A stretch of DNA of 64,000 nucleotides, from positions 16,540-80,539 of IMG/VR virus record IMGVR_UViG_3300020470_003428; one strand, given 5' to 3'. The stretch comes from a virus. A program made the position numbers and the translations under genes. The notes under the pieces are model-generated. The model had not been told where the DNA came from, did not search any database, and saw only the letters and a list, made by a program, of their open reading frames with translations. This document shows, piece by piece, positions 15,855 through 24,018 of this stretch (the first letter of the stretch is position 1; each line of letters begins with the position of its first letter).

Positions 15855-16081
15855 TACTTTAAATGAAGAGGAAAACCAGTTGGTGGTTTAAACTTACCGC
15901 CTAATTTCACTAATTGCTGTGCAAGAGGTTTGAGTTTCGTTTGGACTTCAGGCCATAACTCCTTACGAGTACTACCTTCTATAGCTACTGGAACTAATTT
16001 GTTGTAAGGACTGCTAATAACGAATCCATTGCGGCCATCATTAATATTCTTAACACGATGTCCTATTTTGAGGTCTTTCAT
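15854..16081 (-). CDS. small SH3/KOW-like protein
   Basis: 75 residues. KIGHRVKNINDGRNGFVIS resembles the KOW-type beta-barrel that precedes many small phage regulators. The remainder is Lys/Leu-rich. Stop and start overlap the HNH gene by one base. Role unknown. Confidence 0.5.
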   Translation of the reverse strand: MKDLKIGHRVKNINDGRNGFVISSPYNKLVPVAIEGSTRKELWPEVQTKLKPLAQQLVKLGGKFKPPTGFPLHLK

Positions 16082-16120
16082 GGTATAAGACGAATCTATA
16101 TACCCGCTACAGTAGCTTAA

Positions 16121-16612
16121 TTATTCTTCTGTATCGTCTATTTCTCCATCAAAGGGAATACGATGCACTGCAATACCTGCTTCTACACACATTTCCCTGG
16201 CTTTATCAAATGATTCTTGCCATCGATAAGGCTCTACAAAATCAGGAACAATAATTTGAGCAATATCTGCTTGAATTAAAACTGCAGCACATTGACTGCA
16301 AGTCATTAAAGGCCAAACATACATTGTCGCACCTGCTAAACAAACTCCATTTCGCGCTGCAAATGAAACACAATTCATCTCTGCATGTACTGTCATAGCA
16401 AGACGAGTATCTCGATTCTTTAACCTAGAGTCTGAGTCAGTTATCCCACTAGGTAGTCCGTTATAACCCTGCACTAAAATACGTCTATCTCTAACAGCAA
16501 CTGCTCCGACTTTAGTACTAGGATCTTTCGACCAACCCGCGAACATCCTTGCGGCGTGTAGGAATCTTTGATCCCAATTCTTTGGAGTTCGTGGTGCTTT
16601 AAGAGATGTCAT
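16121..16612 (-). CDS. dCMP/CMP deaminase
   Basis: 163 residues. Zinc-dependent deaminase signature: His76-Ala-Glu78 (VHAEMN), then the zinc cysteines at 105 and 108 (MTCSQC). The N-terminal STKVGAVAV and GYNGLPSG segments are typical of dCMP deaminases. It makes dUMP for thymidylate synthesis. Here it lies in the same leftward run as the ThyX-like and dNTP pyrophosphohydrolase genes, suggesting nucleotide pool control. One Cys replaces the usual PCxxC Pro (LMTC). Confidence 0.8.
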   Translation of the reverse strand: MTSLKAPRTPKNWDQRFLHAARMFAGWSKDPSTKVGAVAVRDRRILVQGYNGLPSGITDSDSRLKNRDTRLAMTVHAEMNCVSFAARNGVCLAGATMYVWPLMTCSQCAAVLIQADIAQIIVPDFVEPYRWQESFDKAREMCVEAGIAVHRIPFDGEIDDTEE

Positions 16613-16641
16613 AGAATAAAGATGTAAAGGAGGTATTTGAT

Positions 16642-16857
16642 TTGTTGGAAGTCACCGCCATTATCGGAATAGCCTCAGCTGGAGCCTTGTGGAGGATGGC
16701 TTTCACTTGGGGAAGTATGAAGACAGGGATGGAAGCAATTTTAAGAGAAGTTAAGTTATTAAGAACTGAACTATCTAAGGATATAGTAATGTTAAAAGAA
16801 GATGTCAAGGATCATGAAATGAGACTTAGACAACTAGAAAATTCCAAACGCAGATGA
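16642..16857 (+). CDS. membrane-anchored coiled-coil small protein
   Basis: 71 residues from TTG 16642 or 16645, with a strong ribosome site AAAGGAGG at 16626-16633. An N-terminal membrane span (IIGIASAGALWRMAFTW) is followed by a Leu/Glu/Lys coiled coil. The layout mirrors the protein at 2650 in reverse order. Not assigned. Confidence 0.55.
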   Translation: MLEVTAIIGIASAGALWRMAFTWGSMKTGMEAILREVKLLRTELSKDIVMLKEDVKDHEMRLRQLENSKRR

Positions 16858-16860
16858 ACT

Positions 16861-17073
16861 GTGGACTGGGACGCAGAACTTAAAAACGAACAATGTGAAA
16901 GTATGCTCACTGTTTATCAAGATCACATTGAAGAATTACAAAAAGAAATCAAAGAGAAAGAAGTGCATATTAAATTCCTAGAGCAACAATTAGAGTATAA
17001 AACTATGGGTCCACCTGACACAGAACCTGTTGATACTCAAACTTTTCTTTCTATTGGCCGCAACCTGCTGTAA
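16861..17073 (+). CDS. coiled-coil small protein
   Basis: 70 residues from GTG 16861, four bases after the previous stop. Residues 10-45 are a strong coiled coil (EELQKEIKEKEVHIKFLEQQ). It converges with the leftward gene at 17051 and overlaps it by 23 bases. Role unknown. Confidence 0.5.
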   Translation: MDWDAELKNEQCESMLTVYQDHIEELQKEIKEKEVHIKFLEQQLEYKTMGPPDTEPVDTQTFLSIGRNLL

Positions 17074-17353
17074 CATCAGCGCCTGAACCTATTTCGTCTT
17101 CTTCTAATCGGCCCGGTCTCCACCCACTTTGCCAAATACTTTTAGATTTTTCGTTAAGTTGATCGGGAGTCTTGTCCCACTTATGAAGCGCCATGATAAT
17201 ACTATCTCGAATATCTTCACTATTAGGTACGCCGCTATAACGAATGAGGATTCGAGATGCATTGGTGATATCGTCATTAGTTAGATTTTCTAGGTCTTTA
17301 GATGCTAATCTATCCGCGATTTCTTTGTCTGTCTCGTAAAGTGGACTAGGCAT
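17051..17353 (-). CDS. hypothetical protein
   Basis: 100 residues, polar, with LASKDLENLTNDDITNASRI and a WQSGWRPGRLEEDE segment. Not recognised. It starts next to an AT-rich non-coding stretch. Confidence 0.5.
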   Translation of the reverse strand: MPSPLYETDKEIADRLASKDLENLTNDDITNASRILIRYSGVPNSEDIRDSIIMALHKWDKTPDQLNEKSKSIWQSGWRPGRLEEDEIGSGADVTAGCGQ

Positions 17354-17669
17354 GGTGCCAGGGTGCCAAGGGTGACAGTGCTACTATAAACTTTTTTTGA
17401 GTTTATCTTTCTTATTTAATTAAATATCTACAAAATCGTCACATATTTCAATACTAAGTGTTTTAAAAAGTGAACAACTTTCTATTTTTCTAATAAAGGT
17501 TTTCTAGAAGGGTGTCACCTATGGCCCCATTTATGAGACTCATTCGAGCAGAAGAGATATAAACAACAAGACCCTGGCACCTAAGTACCAGAGTCCTAAT
17601 AAAAAAGACCACTGATTAAGTTATGTCAGCAGTCTTGGTGTGAGATTAATTTATCTAGTCTCGAGAATC
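17354..17669. other. AT-rich non-coding region, possible origin or control region
   Basis: 316 bases without a gene, downstream of the primase-helicase. It contains GGGTGCC repeats near 17361-17373, an AT-rich stretch at about 17385-17510, a GGTGTCACC palindrome near 17513-17521, a hairpin at 17570-17595 (GACCCTGG/CCAGAGTC) and a terminator at 17600-17636. Phage origins often lie near primase genes, so an origin is possible but not shown. Confidence 0.4.
17600..17636 (-). terminator. Rho-independent terminator after primase-helicase
   Basis: In minus sense a two-part stem, AAGAC/GTCTT outside and CTGA/TCAG inside with symmetric two-base bulges, is followed by six T. It lies 34 bases after the stop of the gene at 17670. 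Confidence 0.7.
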
Positions 17670-20018
17670 TCAGTTTGGACCAAGCCAGATTCTTTGACTT
17701 TTACCATTTCTTTTGATTCTCTTCGGTTTGTAACCTAATCTTTTTAAGCAGTCAGTTACTGGTGTTGTCATTTGATGTTGTTGAGCAACATTGACATCGA
17801 CCCATGTGAACAGATCTGCAAGGATGACGTAAGATTGGCCTTGATAGTAGCCACTGCTATTGGTCTCTAACGCACGAGTAACCAAGGCGTCAATAGGGTT
17901 ATCTCGTGTGAATGAATCTTGATAGTCAGCAATATAGCTGAGCTCGTAACTGGAAAAGACATGAACAGGATCGTCTAGGTAAGCCTTATATGCTGCAGCC
18001 CATATTGAATCACGATCTTTCTTCAGCCTATCTAAGTCAATAATTTTTAACGCAGGATTCTCTTTCGAAGGTACTTTGCCTTCTACGATGATCGGCATAA
18101 ACCTACGATTTCCTGTTGGATCACATAGGAAGTCTGAGTTATTTGTAGCAGCAGCTAAGACGAAGGCACGAGGATAAGATTTCTCATTCTCATACTTGCG
18201 AGCAGATCTATCGACAGAGACAGAAACTAGGTTCTTTAATTCTTCCGAGTACTTTCGTTTGCAGTAACGTTCAAACTCATCCATGACAACGATGAATCCT
18301 GCATGCAAAGCGTGGGGTTTTTCCTTTAGGTATTCAATCCCCTGCTGCATAGTGACTACCCAAGGGTAGGTACCAGGGTCATCTAATGATGGTGGAGTTA
18401 AGTATTGGAAGAAGGTTGTTTTACCGCAATTTTGGTTGCCGATTAAAATTGGCATCCAGTCATGGCGACATCCCGGAGCTAAAACTCTGGCTACCGCACC
18501 AATCAGGAAACGTTTGATGATAACATCTGCCAGTAAATTTCCGCAAGGCATGACAGGATTTTGCATGTCATCCTTTGGTACACCTAGGATCTCAGAGGCA
18601 ATTCTATCAAAGTAAGTACAAGGACTAGCACTAGCTGCGCATCTTTCTAAGTAGGATTTTACGGGGTGGAATCTATTCTCATACCCAATAACTCCTGCTA
18701 AATCAAAAACTAGGGTTTTAGGAAAGACCTGTCTTTGACCTCTAGAAATATAGACATAAGCTTGAGATATATCGTGTATTTCTCTTGGTTGTTGCTCTGG
18801 ACCATAAACCAACTGTTGGCTCATGCAATTCAATCGCAAGCCGTTGTAATGACTATCAAGTAGATCTTTAATTCGTTCAACTAAGTCCTCGTTATTACTA
18901 TTGTTATTTCCTCTTGAGCGAGGAGTATTCGGAGGTTCTTCATGATCAAAGGTGGCGACTTCAGCCGGTTCATTATTATCATCTGGCTTATCTATAACTG
19001 CTATTTGTGTCCAAGGTTTATTCTCATCAAACAAACCTTGAGCTTGTTCAATAGGTTCTACAATATCTGGTTCACCGAGAAAATCCTCATGGTCATACCC
19101 TGCAAAAGCATCTCCATGGACTCCTAATTTAAAAGATCCTGAGTTACCTTTTAGTTCGGGAGGTAAAGACTGCCTCCAGCCGGGTTGTTGGGTATCGGCA
19201 GCCCAAAAGATGGTTGCCAACGATTTACCACGCCATCCATAGAAGAATTTTTCGCTGGTTTGAGATTTATTTTTTCCTTTTCCGTGGTGTCCTCTAGATG
19301 CCCATTCTGACCAACAGGAGAATAAAGCTTCTCCTCCAGTACTGGCTGCTCTGGTGATACTACAGAATTGGTCTCTATCACCATCGGAAGTAGGATCCAA
19401 CACATGCTCGAGACAATAAGCAGCAAGGTTAATTGAATGTTCATCAACATCGGCTGATTGGGAGTGATAAGTCGTCCGTTGATGTGCTGCGTGTGCTACC
19501 GCATCATCTATGAAAGATTCAGGCAATACTGCTTTCGGTTGCCAAACAGGGTGTTGAGCACGACTATTACCGTAGAAAATCCTGCAACGGTCAGAACAAT
19601 TAGCGTCACCTCCTAAAGATTTGATCAGGAGTGATGTGATTGATTGGTATAGTTCTCCATCGCTAATCCTATGAGGAAGTTGAAATACAACTCTAAAGCG
19701 ATGCTTATCTGCCTTAGGATTATGGCTTGCAGAGGTATACACCCATGCTGCCAAGCTAGATAAGGAATGTTTAGCGAATTGTTCTAATGTTAAACCGTTA
19801 TCAATGTCGACGACGACAAGATCAGCGTGGTCGAAGGCTGCGCTATTCCTGTGGTCGGACACCATCGCTGCAGGAATAAAGGCTCCGCCATGTGAAATAT
19901 GATCCTTTAAATCAAATATCGTACCTGATTTCCTTTGCCAATTCTTACCAAAGGCTGGTGACCATACACTTGGCTTGTCTTTTATTGTGGGATGAATACT
20001 GAATTCAATCTTTCGCAC
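17670..20018 (-). CDS. PrimPol-VapE primase-helicase
   Basis: 782 residues. The N-terminal third looks like an archaeo-eukaryotic primase: VVVDIDNG with Asp71 and Asp73, TSASHNP, HRFRVVFQLP, then DANCSDRCRIFYGN. The C-terminal half is a VapE-type (VirE) P-loop ATPase: Walker A GNQNCGKTT at 527-535, Walker B FIVVMDEFE, and the family's AAATNNSDFLCDPTGNRRF with the arginine finger. It would prime and unwind DNA at the phage origin. This arrangement is known from satellites and several phages. It is not the T4 or T7 type. Confidence 0.8.
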   Translation of the reverse strand: MRKIEFSIHPTIKDKPSVWSPAFGKNWQRKSGTIFDLKDHISHGGAFIPAAMVSDHRNSAAFDHADLVVVDIDNGLTLEQFAKHSLSSLAAWVYTSASHNPKADKHRFRVVFQLPHRISDGELYQSITSLLIKSLGGDANCSDRCRIFYGNSRAQHPVWQPKAVLPESFIDDAVAHAAHQRTTYHSQSADVDEHSINLAAYCLEHVLDPTSDGDRDQFCSITRAASTGGEALFSCWSEWASRGHHGKGKNKSQTSEKFFYGWRGKSLATIFWAADTQQPGWRQSLPPELKGNSGSFKLGVHGDAFAGYDHEDFLGEPDIVEPIEQAQGLFDENKPWTQIAVIDKPDDNNEPAEVATFDHEEPPNTPRSRGNNNSNNEDLVERIKDLLDSHYNGLRLNCMSQQLVYGPEQQPREIHDISQAYVYISRGQRQVFPKTLVFDLAGVIGYENRFHPVKSYLERCAASASPCTYFDRIASEILGVPKDDMQNPVMPCGNLLADVIIKRFLIGAVARVLAPGCRHDWMPILIGNQNCGKTTFFQYLTPPSLDDPGTYPWVVTMQQGIEYLKEKPHALHAGFIVVMDEFERYCKRKYSEELKNLVSVSVDRSARKYENEKSYPRAFVLAAATNNSDFLCDPTGNRRFMPIIVEGKVPSKENPALKIIDLDRLKKDRDSIWAAAYKAYLDDPVHVFSSYELSYIADYQDSFTRDNPIDALVTRALETNSSGYYQGQSYVILADLFTWVDVNVAQQHQMTTPVTDCLKRLGYKPKRIKRNGKSQRIWLGPN

Positions 20019-20217
20019 AGGGTTCTACCTCTCTTAAATGATTTTGAGCTTCTATTAGGTCGTTACAAAAACGACATGATCCGAGATAACAAGCTAAGTG
20101 ACGAACAAACGTAGATTTTCCGCCTGTTAACGGATAGGTATGGATCGTTCCCCCTAGTGGAGTTGTCAGAATTAGTTCTGGCTTGGGCATCGGGGTTTCA
20201 CAATTTAGTACACGCAT
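20005..20217 (-). CDS. small Cys-containing hypothetical protein
   Basis: 70 residues from ATG 20217. An ATG at 20190 would give 61 residues starting MPKPELILTT and is equally plausible. Contains PLTGGKSTFVRHLACYLGSCRFCNDL with a CxxCxxC-like cluster. It overlaps the primase start by 14 bases, so it heads that operon. Not recognised. Confidence 0.5.
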   Translation of the reverse strand: MRVLNCETPMPKPELILTTPLGGTIHTYPLTGGKSTFVRHLACYLGSCRFCNDLIEAQNHLREVEPCAKD

Positions 20218-20293
20218 ATGGAGTATGCCGATTATTCTGACGAATTGCAAATTTACTCTTTTATTCTAAAATCTATTCAAAGTATCTTTTCCC

Positions 20294-20881
20294 ATGCCGT
20301 TGACAACTAATAATTGGTTGCAAAAGACAGCAGTGATTGCAGTAGCCGGCACCTTTGGTCTATCTCACTTATGGATGATTAGTTTAATCGCTAACAAAGA
20401 AGGTGGGCTGCCGAAGTTTAATCTACCTGTCGGTCCATATAGTCAATACACAATTGATGCTAGTAAGGAAGGCTACAGGATTACCCATCGGATGAATGAT
20501 CCGAAGGTGATGGAGATGCGTAAGGATATCGTTGTCCCTCAAGGAGGGTTGTTCGGTAGCAAGAAAGATAAGAAAATTTTCCAGCTTGAGCAGTACACCA
20601 TGGAGGGCCATCAGCATTTGGTAGGTCCAGGTATCTTTCAAGCTCAAGAAGGAGGAGACGGAAAACTTACCGAAAAACAAATCGCCTGTCTCAAGAAAGC
20701 CGGATCCGGAGCAGGAGTTGGGGCTGCGGTTGGCGCTGCGGCAGCTTCTGAGTATATCGCTCCTTCCGTTTCTTCCATACCTATTATCGGTTGGGTTGCA
20801 TCTGGCTTTGCTACTGCTTTCGGAGCTAAGAAAGGGGGTGAAGTAGGAGAAAATCTGGCTGAGTGGTACCATGACTGCTAG
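20294..20881 (+). CDS. conserved cyanophage membrane protein with glycine-zipper tail
   Basis: 195 residues. An N-terminal membrane span (about 11-32) is followed by a segment reading FNLPVGPYSQYTIDASKEGY and RMNDPKVM, a Cys (QIACLKKAGSG), and a Gly/Ala-rich C-terminal region that can form glycine-zipper helices. It ends in Cys. I recognise this protein from T4-like cyanophages, where it is unassigned. The stop overlaps the following oxygenase. Confidence 0.65.
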   Translation: MPLTTNNWLQKTAVIAVAGTFGLSHLWMISLIANKEGGLPKFNLPVGPYSQYTIDASKEGYRITHRMNDPKVMEMRKDIVVPQGGLFGSKKDKKIFQLEQYTMEGHQHLVGPGIFQAQEGGDGKLTEKQIACLKKAGSGAGVGAAVGAAAASEYIAPSVSSIPIIGWVASGFATAFGAKKGGEVGENLAEWYHDC

Positions 20882-21401
20882 GGTTGAGAGTCTATTTGGC
20901 ATTCCGTTATGGGTCTTAGAAGGAGATTTACTAGAAGGTAGTTTGGAATGGGCATTGGATTTTAAGAGAAAAAATCCTGATGGTGCTCAAATGACAAACC
21001 AAGGGGGATATCACAGTCGGGATATGCAAGACGAGTTCCCTTTCTTTGATCACTTGAAATCAAGAATCGAGACATTACCTAGATGCAAGGTTGTTTCTGC
21101 TTGGATCAATGTTAACGGTCAAGGACATTCCAATAGTATTCATACACATCCTCTAACGGATATTGCGTTGGTGTGGTATTTAACGAACAACCAAAACGCC
21201 TTGAGACTTGTAGATCCTTTGGGAGGAATGAAGCATAAATTATTGCGAGCTTTGGACTATACAAACATGGATGATACGAACCTAGTCCGAGCTACTGCAG
21301 GGGATATGGTGGCTTTCCCAGGATTCATTCCTCATTTGGTTGAGCCTAATAAAGAGGAAACCGAACGTGTGTCAATTGCTATAAATCTAGTATGTCCATA
21401 A
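20871..21401 (+). CDS. 2-oxoglutarate/Fe(II)-dependent oxygenase
   Basis: 176 residues. SNSIHTHPLTDIALVWYL has the HxH/HxD iron ligands, and GDMVAFPGFIPHLVEPNKEETERVSIAINL has the distal His and the 2-oxoglutarate Arg. This is the phage and cyanobacterial short putative 2OG-Fe(II) oxygenase type, the best match in the window. Overlaps the preceding membrane protein by 11 bases. Substrate unknown. Confidence 0.85.
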   Translation: MTARVESLFGIPLWVLEGDLLEGSLEWALDFKRKNPDGAQMTNQGGYHSRDMQDEFPFFDHLKSRIETLPRCKVVSAWINVNGQGHSNSIHTHPLTDIALVWYLTNNQNALRLVDPLGGMKHKLLRALDYTNMDDTNLVRATAGDMVAFPGFIPHLVEPNKEETERVSIAINLVCP

Positions 21402-21407
21402 CGATTG

Positions 21408-21436
21408 TTGATGGACGGTATAAGACTAAGTAATAT
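21408..21436 (+). promoter_or_regulatory. sigma70-like promoter for hli
   Basis: TTGATG at 21408-21413 and TAATAT at 21431-21436 are 17 bases apart, a standard host-type promoter, 45 bases ahead of the hli ATG. Confidence 0.45.
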
Positions 21437-21480
21437 TACCTAGTGGCTATACTTAGCTTGTAATCTTTTCTTTAGATTTA

Positions 21481-21666
21481 ATGACTACGACTACTGAGTA
21501 CGGCAAGCAAAACATGTTTGCCAAGGAAGTAGCTCCTCATGTTACAGAGGCTGGATCTTATTCAGAGCAATCAGAATTACTTAACGGTCGTCTTGCAATG
21601 ATCGGCTTTGTTGCTGCTCTTGGTGCTTACGTTACTACTGGTCAACTCATCCCTGGCATCTTTTAG
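21481..21666 (+). CDS. hli: high-light-inducible protein (Hli)
   Basis: 61 residues. ELLNGRLAMIGFVAALGAYVTTGQLIPG is the single chlorophyll-binding helix of Hlips, with the conserved E-x-x-N-G-R. Hlips bind chlorophyll and carotenoid near photosystem II and dissipate excess energy; phage copies are thought to protect photosynthesis during infection. Its last 90 bases lie opposite the 3' end of the exonuclease gene. Confidence 0.9.
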   Translation: MTTTTEYGKQNMFAKEVAPHVTEAGSYSEQSELLNGRLAMIGFVAALGAYVTTGQLIPGIF

Positions 21667-22413
21667 AATTTGTTTAGCTAGTCGTTCTTCTTCTTTTATT
21701 TCTTGATAACGACGAACTTTTTGAAGCCATTTTGTTTGGAACTTCGCTAATTCGTTGGCATTTAATATAAAACTTTGGTCCATCTCTGGTGTAGACACAA
21801 TGATTTCAGCACAGCTGACGTTGACTCCCAAAGTTTCCTTGCATGCCTGAGCATAAGCAGCTAACTGCATTGCACATTTATTGAACTTATTCCATCCAGT
21901 AAATAAGCTTCTATTAGAACTATTAGAAGAAGGATAGTAGCGACAATAAGGTTGATTAGATGTTTTAAAGTCTCCAATAATCACTGTGTCATTACGGATT
22001 CCTAGTAAATCAGGACACCCGCAATACATATATTTATGACTCCAAACTCTACTGATTCCGTCCTCGCCTGTACAGAATTTCCATTCTGGTCTTAAGGGCA
22101 TTTCACTCCAGATAAATTCATCGTATTTATCTAAGTGTTTACTTATTCCCTCCCAAAATGGTTGGTATTCTTTTTCTATTGTTATTTCTTTCCCTCGAAT
22201 ATAGTCCTCGCAGGCTTGGTGTACCGCTGAACCTCGCTTGGCTGCGGCTGCGGCACCGTTCGGATTCTTGATTTGCCAGTTCAGCAGAGCTTTCTTGCTC
22301 TTTTCTGATGATGTTTTTCCGAGGATAGTTGTTACGGATGGATATGCTTTATCTGCTTGATCTGTTGCATAATGACGTTCGCCGTCTATCTCAAATCGAG
22401 TCGGCGCAGTCAT
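21577..22413 (-). CDS. PD-(D/E)XK exonuclease (Cas4/RecB/lambda-exo type)
   Basis: 278 residues. The motif order is GSAVHQACEDY (the RecB/Cas4 His region), GCPDLLGIRNDTVIIGDFKTS (the PD...DxK core) and QLAAYAQACKETL (the QhxxY motif). Family members resect double-stranded ends for recombination and replication. The C-terminal 30 residues are encoded opposite hli and look like a charged, poorly conserved extension. Confidence 0.75.
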   Translation of the reverse strand: MTAPTRFEIDGERHYATDQADKAYPSVTTILGKTSSEKSKKALLNWQIKNPNGAAAAAKRGSAVHQACEDYIRGKEITIEKEYQPFWEGISKHLDKYDEFIWSEMPLRPEWKFCTGEDGISRVWSHKYMYCGCPDLLGIRNDTVIIGDFKTSNQPYCRYYPSSNSSNRSLFTGWNKFNKCAMQLAAYAQACKETLGVNVSCAEIIVSTPEMDQSFILNANELAKFQTKWLQKVRRYQEIKEEERLAKQILKDARDELTSSNVSTKSSNKADHCKTTVK

Positions 22414-22708
22414 AAACAGTTACATTATTTCTTCTAATGTAACAATTTATTGAGTTTTGTCACAAAATTGGGGGCTTGGCTCTTCAGTGTCCTTGTAACC
22501 AGCCTATGAAAAGAGGCTCCCATTAAACCCCTTCGGCACTACTGGTTAACCTCGATGGGTCCCTGATCTGGTAAGACTAATTCTTGAAAGAAGCAAGATT
22601 ACCGTCCTGCTAGAACCAACCACATAGCCCGAGTAGTTGCTTTCTCAAATTAAGGGAGAACACTTAATGGCGGCAATCATGCAAAACCTCCGAAGGAAGC
22701 CCCTATAA
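22414..22708. other. non-coding, candidate structured RNA or leader
   Basis: 295 bases with no convincing gene, more GC-rich than its neighbours. Three successive stems are seen: AGCCT/AGGCT at 22501-22518, CCCAT/ATGGG at 22519-22559 with inner AACC/GGTT, and GGTAA/TTACC at 22570-22603 with an inner TTCT/AGAA. A 13-codon reading frame after AAGGGAG at about 22669 is too short to call. It lies upstream of the exonuclease in minus sense. Confidence 0.35.
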
Positions 22709-23098
22709 TTACTCTGCCGTATTTTCCTTAGAATTCAAGAACTCTAACGCATTACTTAATATATCCTTTTGTTGCTGTTGTTCTTGGTAGGCAGAATACT
22801 CTTCTGTCACCTGAGAAGACAAGTGAACCATTCCTTTTAATATCTCTTCAATTCCTCTCACATTATCTAACTTACGTGCCAATGCTGGTCCTGCTAGCAA
22901 TAGATATGCCAATGTTGCAGTGTCTGGTATGTACCCATTAAAACTGACTCCACCAGAGGTGAAGCCATTGACTAGATAACGTAAATCTTCTGTTGCTTTA
23001 GCTATAAGTCTTAAGTACTCACCATTGTGCTTTGTCTCTTGGAGAATGTCTGTTAGCAGTTGGTGGTCGTTCTTCTCTGTCTGTTTCTTTGTAGTCAT
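22709..23098 (-). CDS. hypothetical protein
   Basis: 129 residues from ATG 23098. A Leu/Ala-rich segment (AYLLLAGPALARKLD) sits mid-protein, with a Gln-rich C-terminal helix. It overlaps the upstream gene by 80 bases. Not recognised. Confidence 0.5.
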   Translation of the reverse strand: MTTKKQTEKNDHQLLTDILQETKHNGEYLRLIAKATEDLRYLVNGFTSGGVSFNGYIPDTATLAYLLLAGPALARKLDNVRGIEEILKGMVHLSSQVTEEYSAYQEQQQQKDILSNALEFLNSKENTAE

Positions 23099-23279
23099 GA
23101 ATAATTGTGCCTTGGAAAACGTTTGCAAATTGAAGTGCAGCCCTATCTACTGAGCTTAGTTGTTTCCAAGCTTTATTACATTCTGCTTGCCCGTATTGAT
23201 CGATAATACGCTTGACATCCCTACCGCAAGTTGCCTCACGGAGGGAATCAAGTGCTATTGAATATTCAGACCCAGTCAC
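23019..23279 (-). CDS. hypothetical protein
   Basis: 86 residues, helical N-terminal two thirds (EYSIALDSLREA, QAECNKAWKQL) and a charged tail. Overlaps both neighbours by short stretches on the same strand. Part of the SSB operon. Function unknown. Confidence 0.5.
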   Translation of the reverse strand: MTGSEYSIALDSLREATCGRDVKRIIDQYGQAECNKAWKQLSSVDRAALQFANVFQGTIIHDYKETDREERPPTANRHSPRDKAQW

Positions 23280-24015
23280 TGCCGATACTTTCCTCGGTAG
23301 TTTTCTTGCCTATTTCATGGTCTGCACCTAGTTCATCTCTGTGAGTAGGAGGCAGTCCTCTAGTTGTCGCCTCTGCTGGCTTACCAGCAAAAGGATCTGC
23401 GTTGTCATATAGAGCAGGTAGATACCATTTATCTTTGATTTCTGCCCATTTTTTAGCGACGGCATTTCTGACAGGCGCTTTCAGGGGAGCAGGAGTTAAT
23501 GTATAAACAGTGTCTGTACCTGATCCTTTTCGAGCTAACTTCATCATGAAGTTGTAGACACCATCGTCGTTCGCCTCGTAAGAATCCATAGACAGGATTT
23601 CTTCTAAGGCTGTACGTAGTCCTCGAGTATTGAACTCGATAATGGCAAAGTCTTTCTTCTCTTTGATATAGCCAATAAAGCTAAGAATTTGCTTTGGCTT
23701 ATCTAAGTCATCTTCCGTATGAGATCCATATTCAACTTTACGTTTAAATTTAGCCTCATAGTTTAAGCCGATATCCTCCTTATAGTCTTTTGGATAACCC
23801 TCAGAGAAAGGAGTCGTATGTGGTTGACCATCATTTTTAAAATACTTATAGCCACTAATGACATGACCAGTATCAAAACCACCGCAGACGATTATTTCAT
23901 GAGAATCGCCATCTTTTAATTGTTTACCAGGTGAGTAGAAGCGATCAGTTTCTTCCTGTGTAAAAGTGTTTGCTGTGTCTGTAGCAAACTTATGATCTGG
24001 AGGAAAGAATCCCAT
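23266..24015 (-). CDS. hypothetical protein of the SSB operon
   Basis: 249 residues. Contains EIIVCGGFDTGHVISGYKYF, then LSFIGYIKEKKDFAIIEFNTRGLR, beta-rich, with a charged C-terminus. It lies between the SSB gene and a small gene, with 3 bases between it and SSB. A recombination mediator or second DNA-binding protein would fit the context, but nothing in the sequence proves it. Confidence 0.5.
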   Translation of the reverse strand: MGFFPPDHKFATDTANTFTQEETDRFYSPGKQLKDGDSHEIIVCGGFDTGHVISGYKYFKNDGQPHTTPFSEGYPKDYKEDIGLNYEAKFKRKVEYGSHTEDDLDKPKQILSFIGYIKEKKDFAIIEFNTRGLRTALEEILSMDSYEANDDGVYNFMMKLARKGSGTDTVYTLTPAPLKAPVRNAVAKKWAEIKDKWYLPALYDNADPFAGKPAEATTRGLPPTHRDELGADHEIGKKTTEESIGSDWV

Positions 24016-24018
24016 AAT

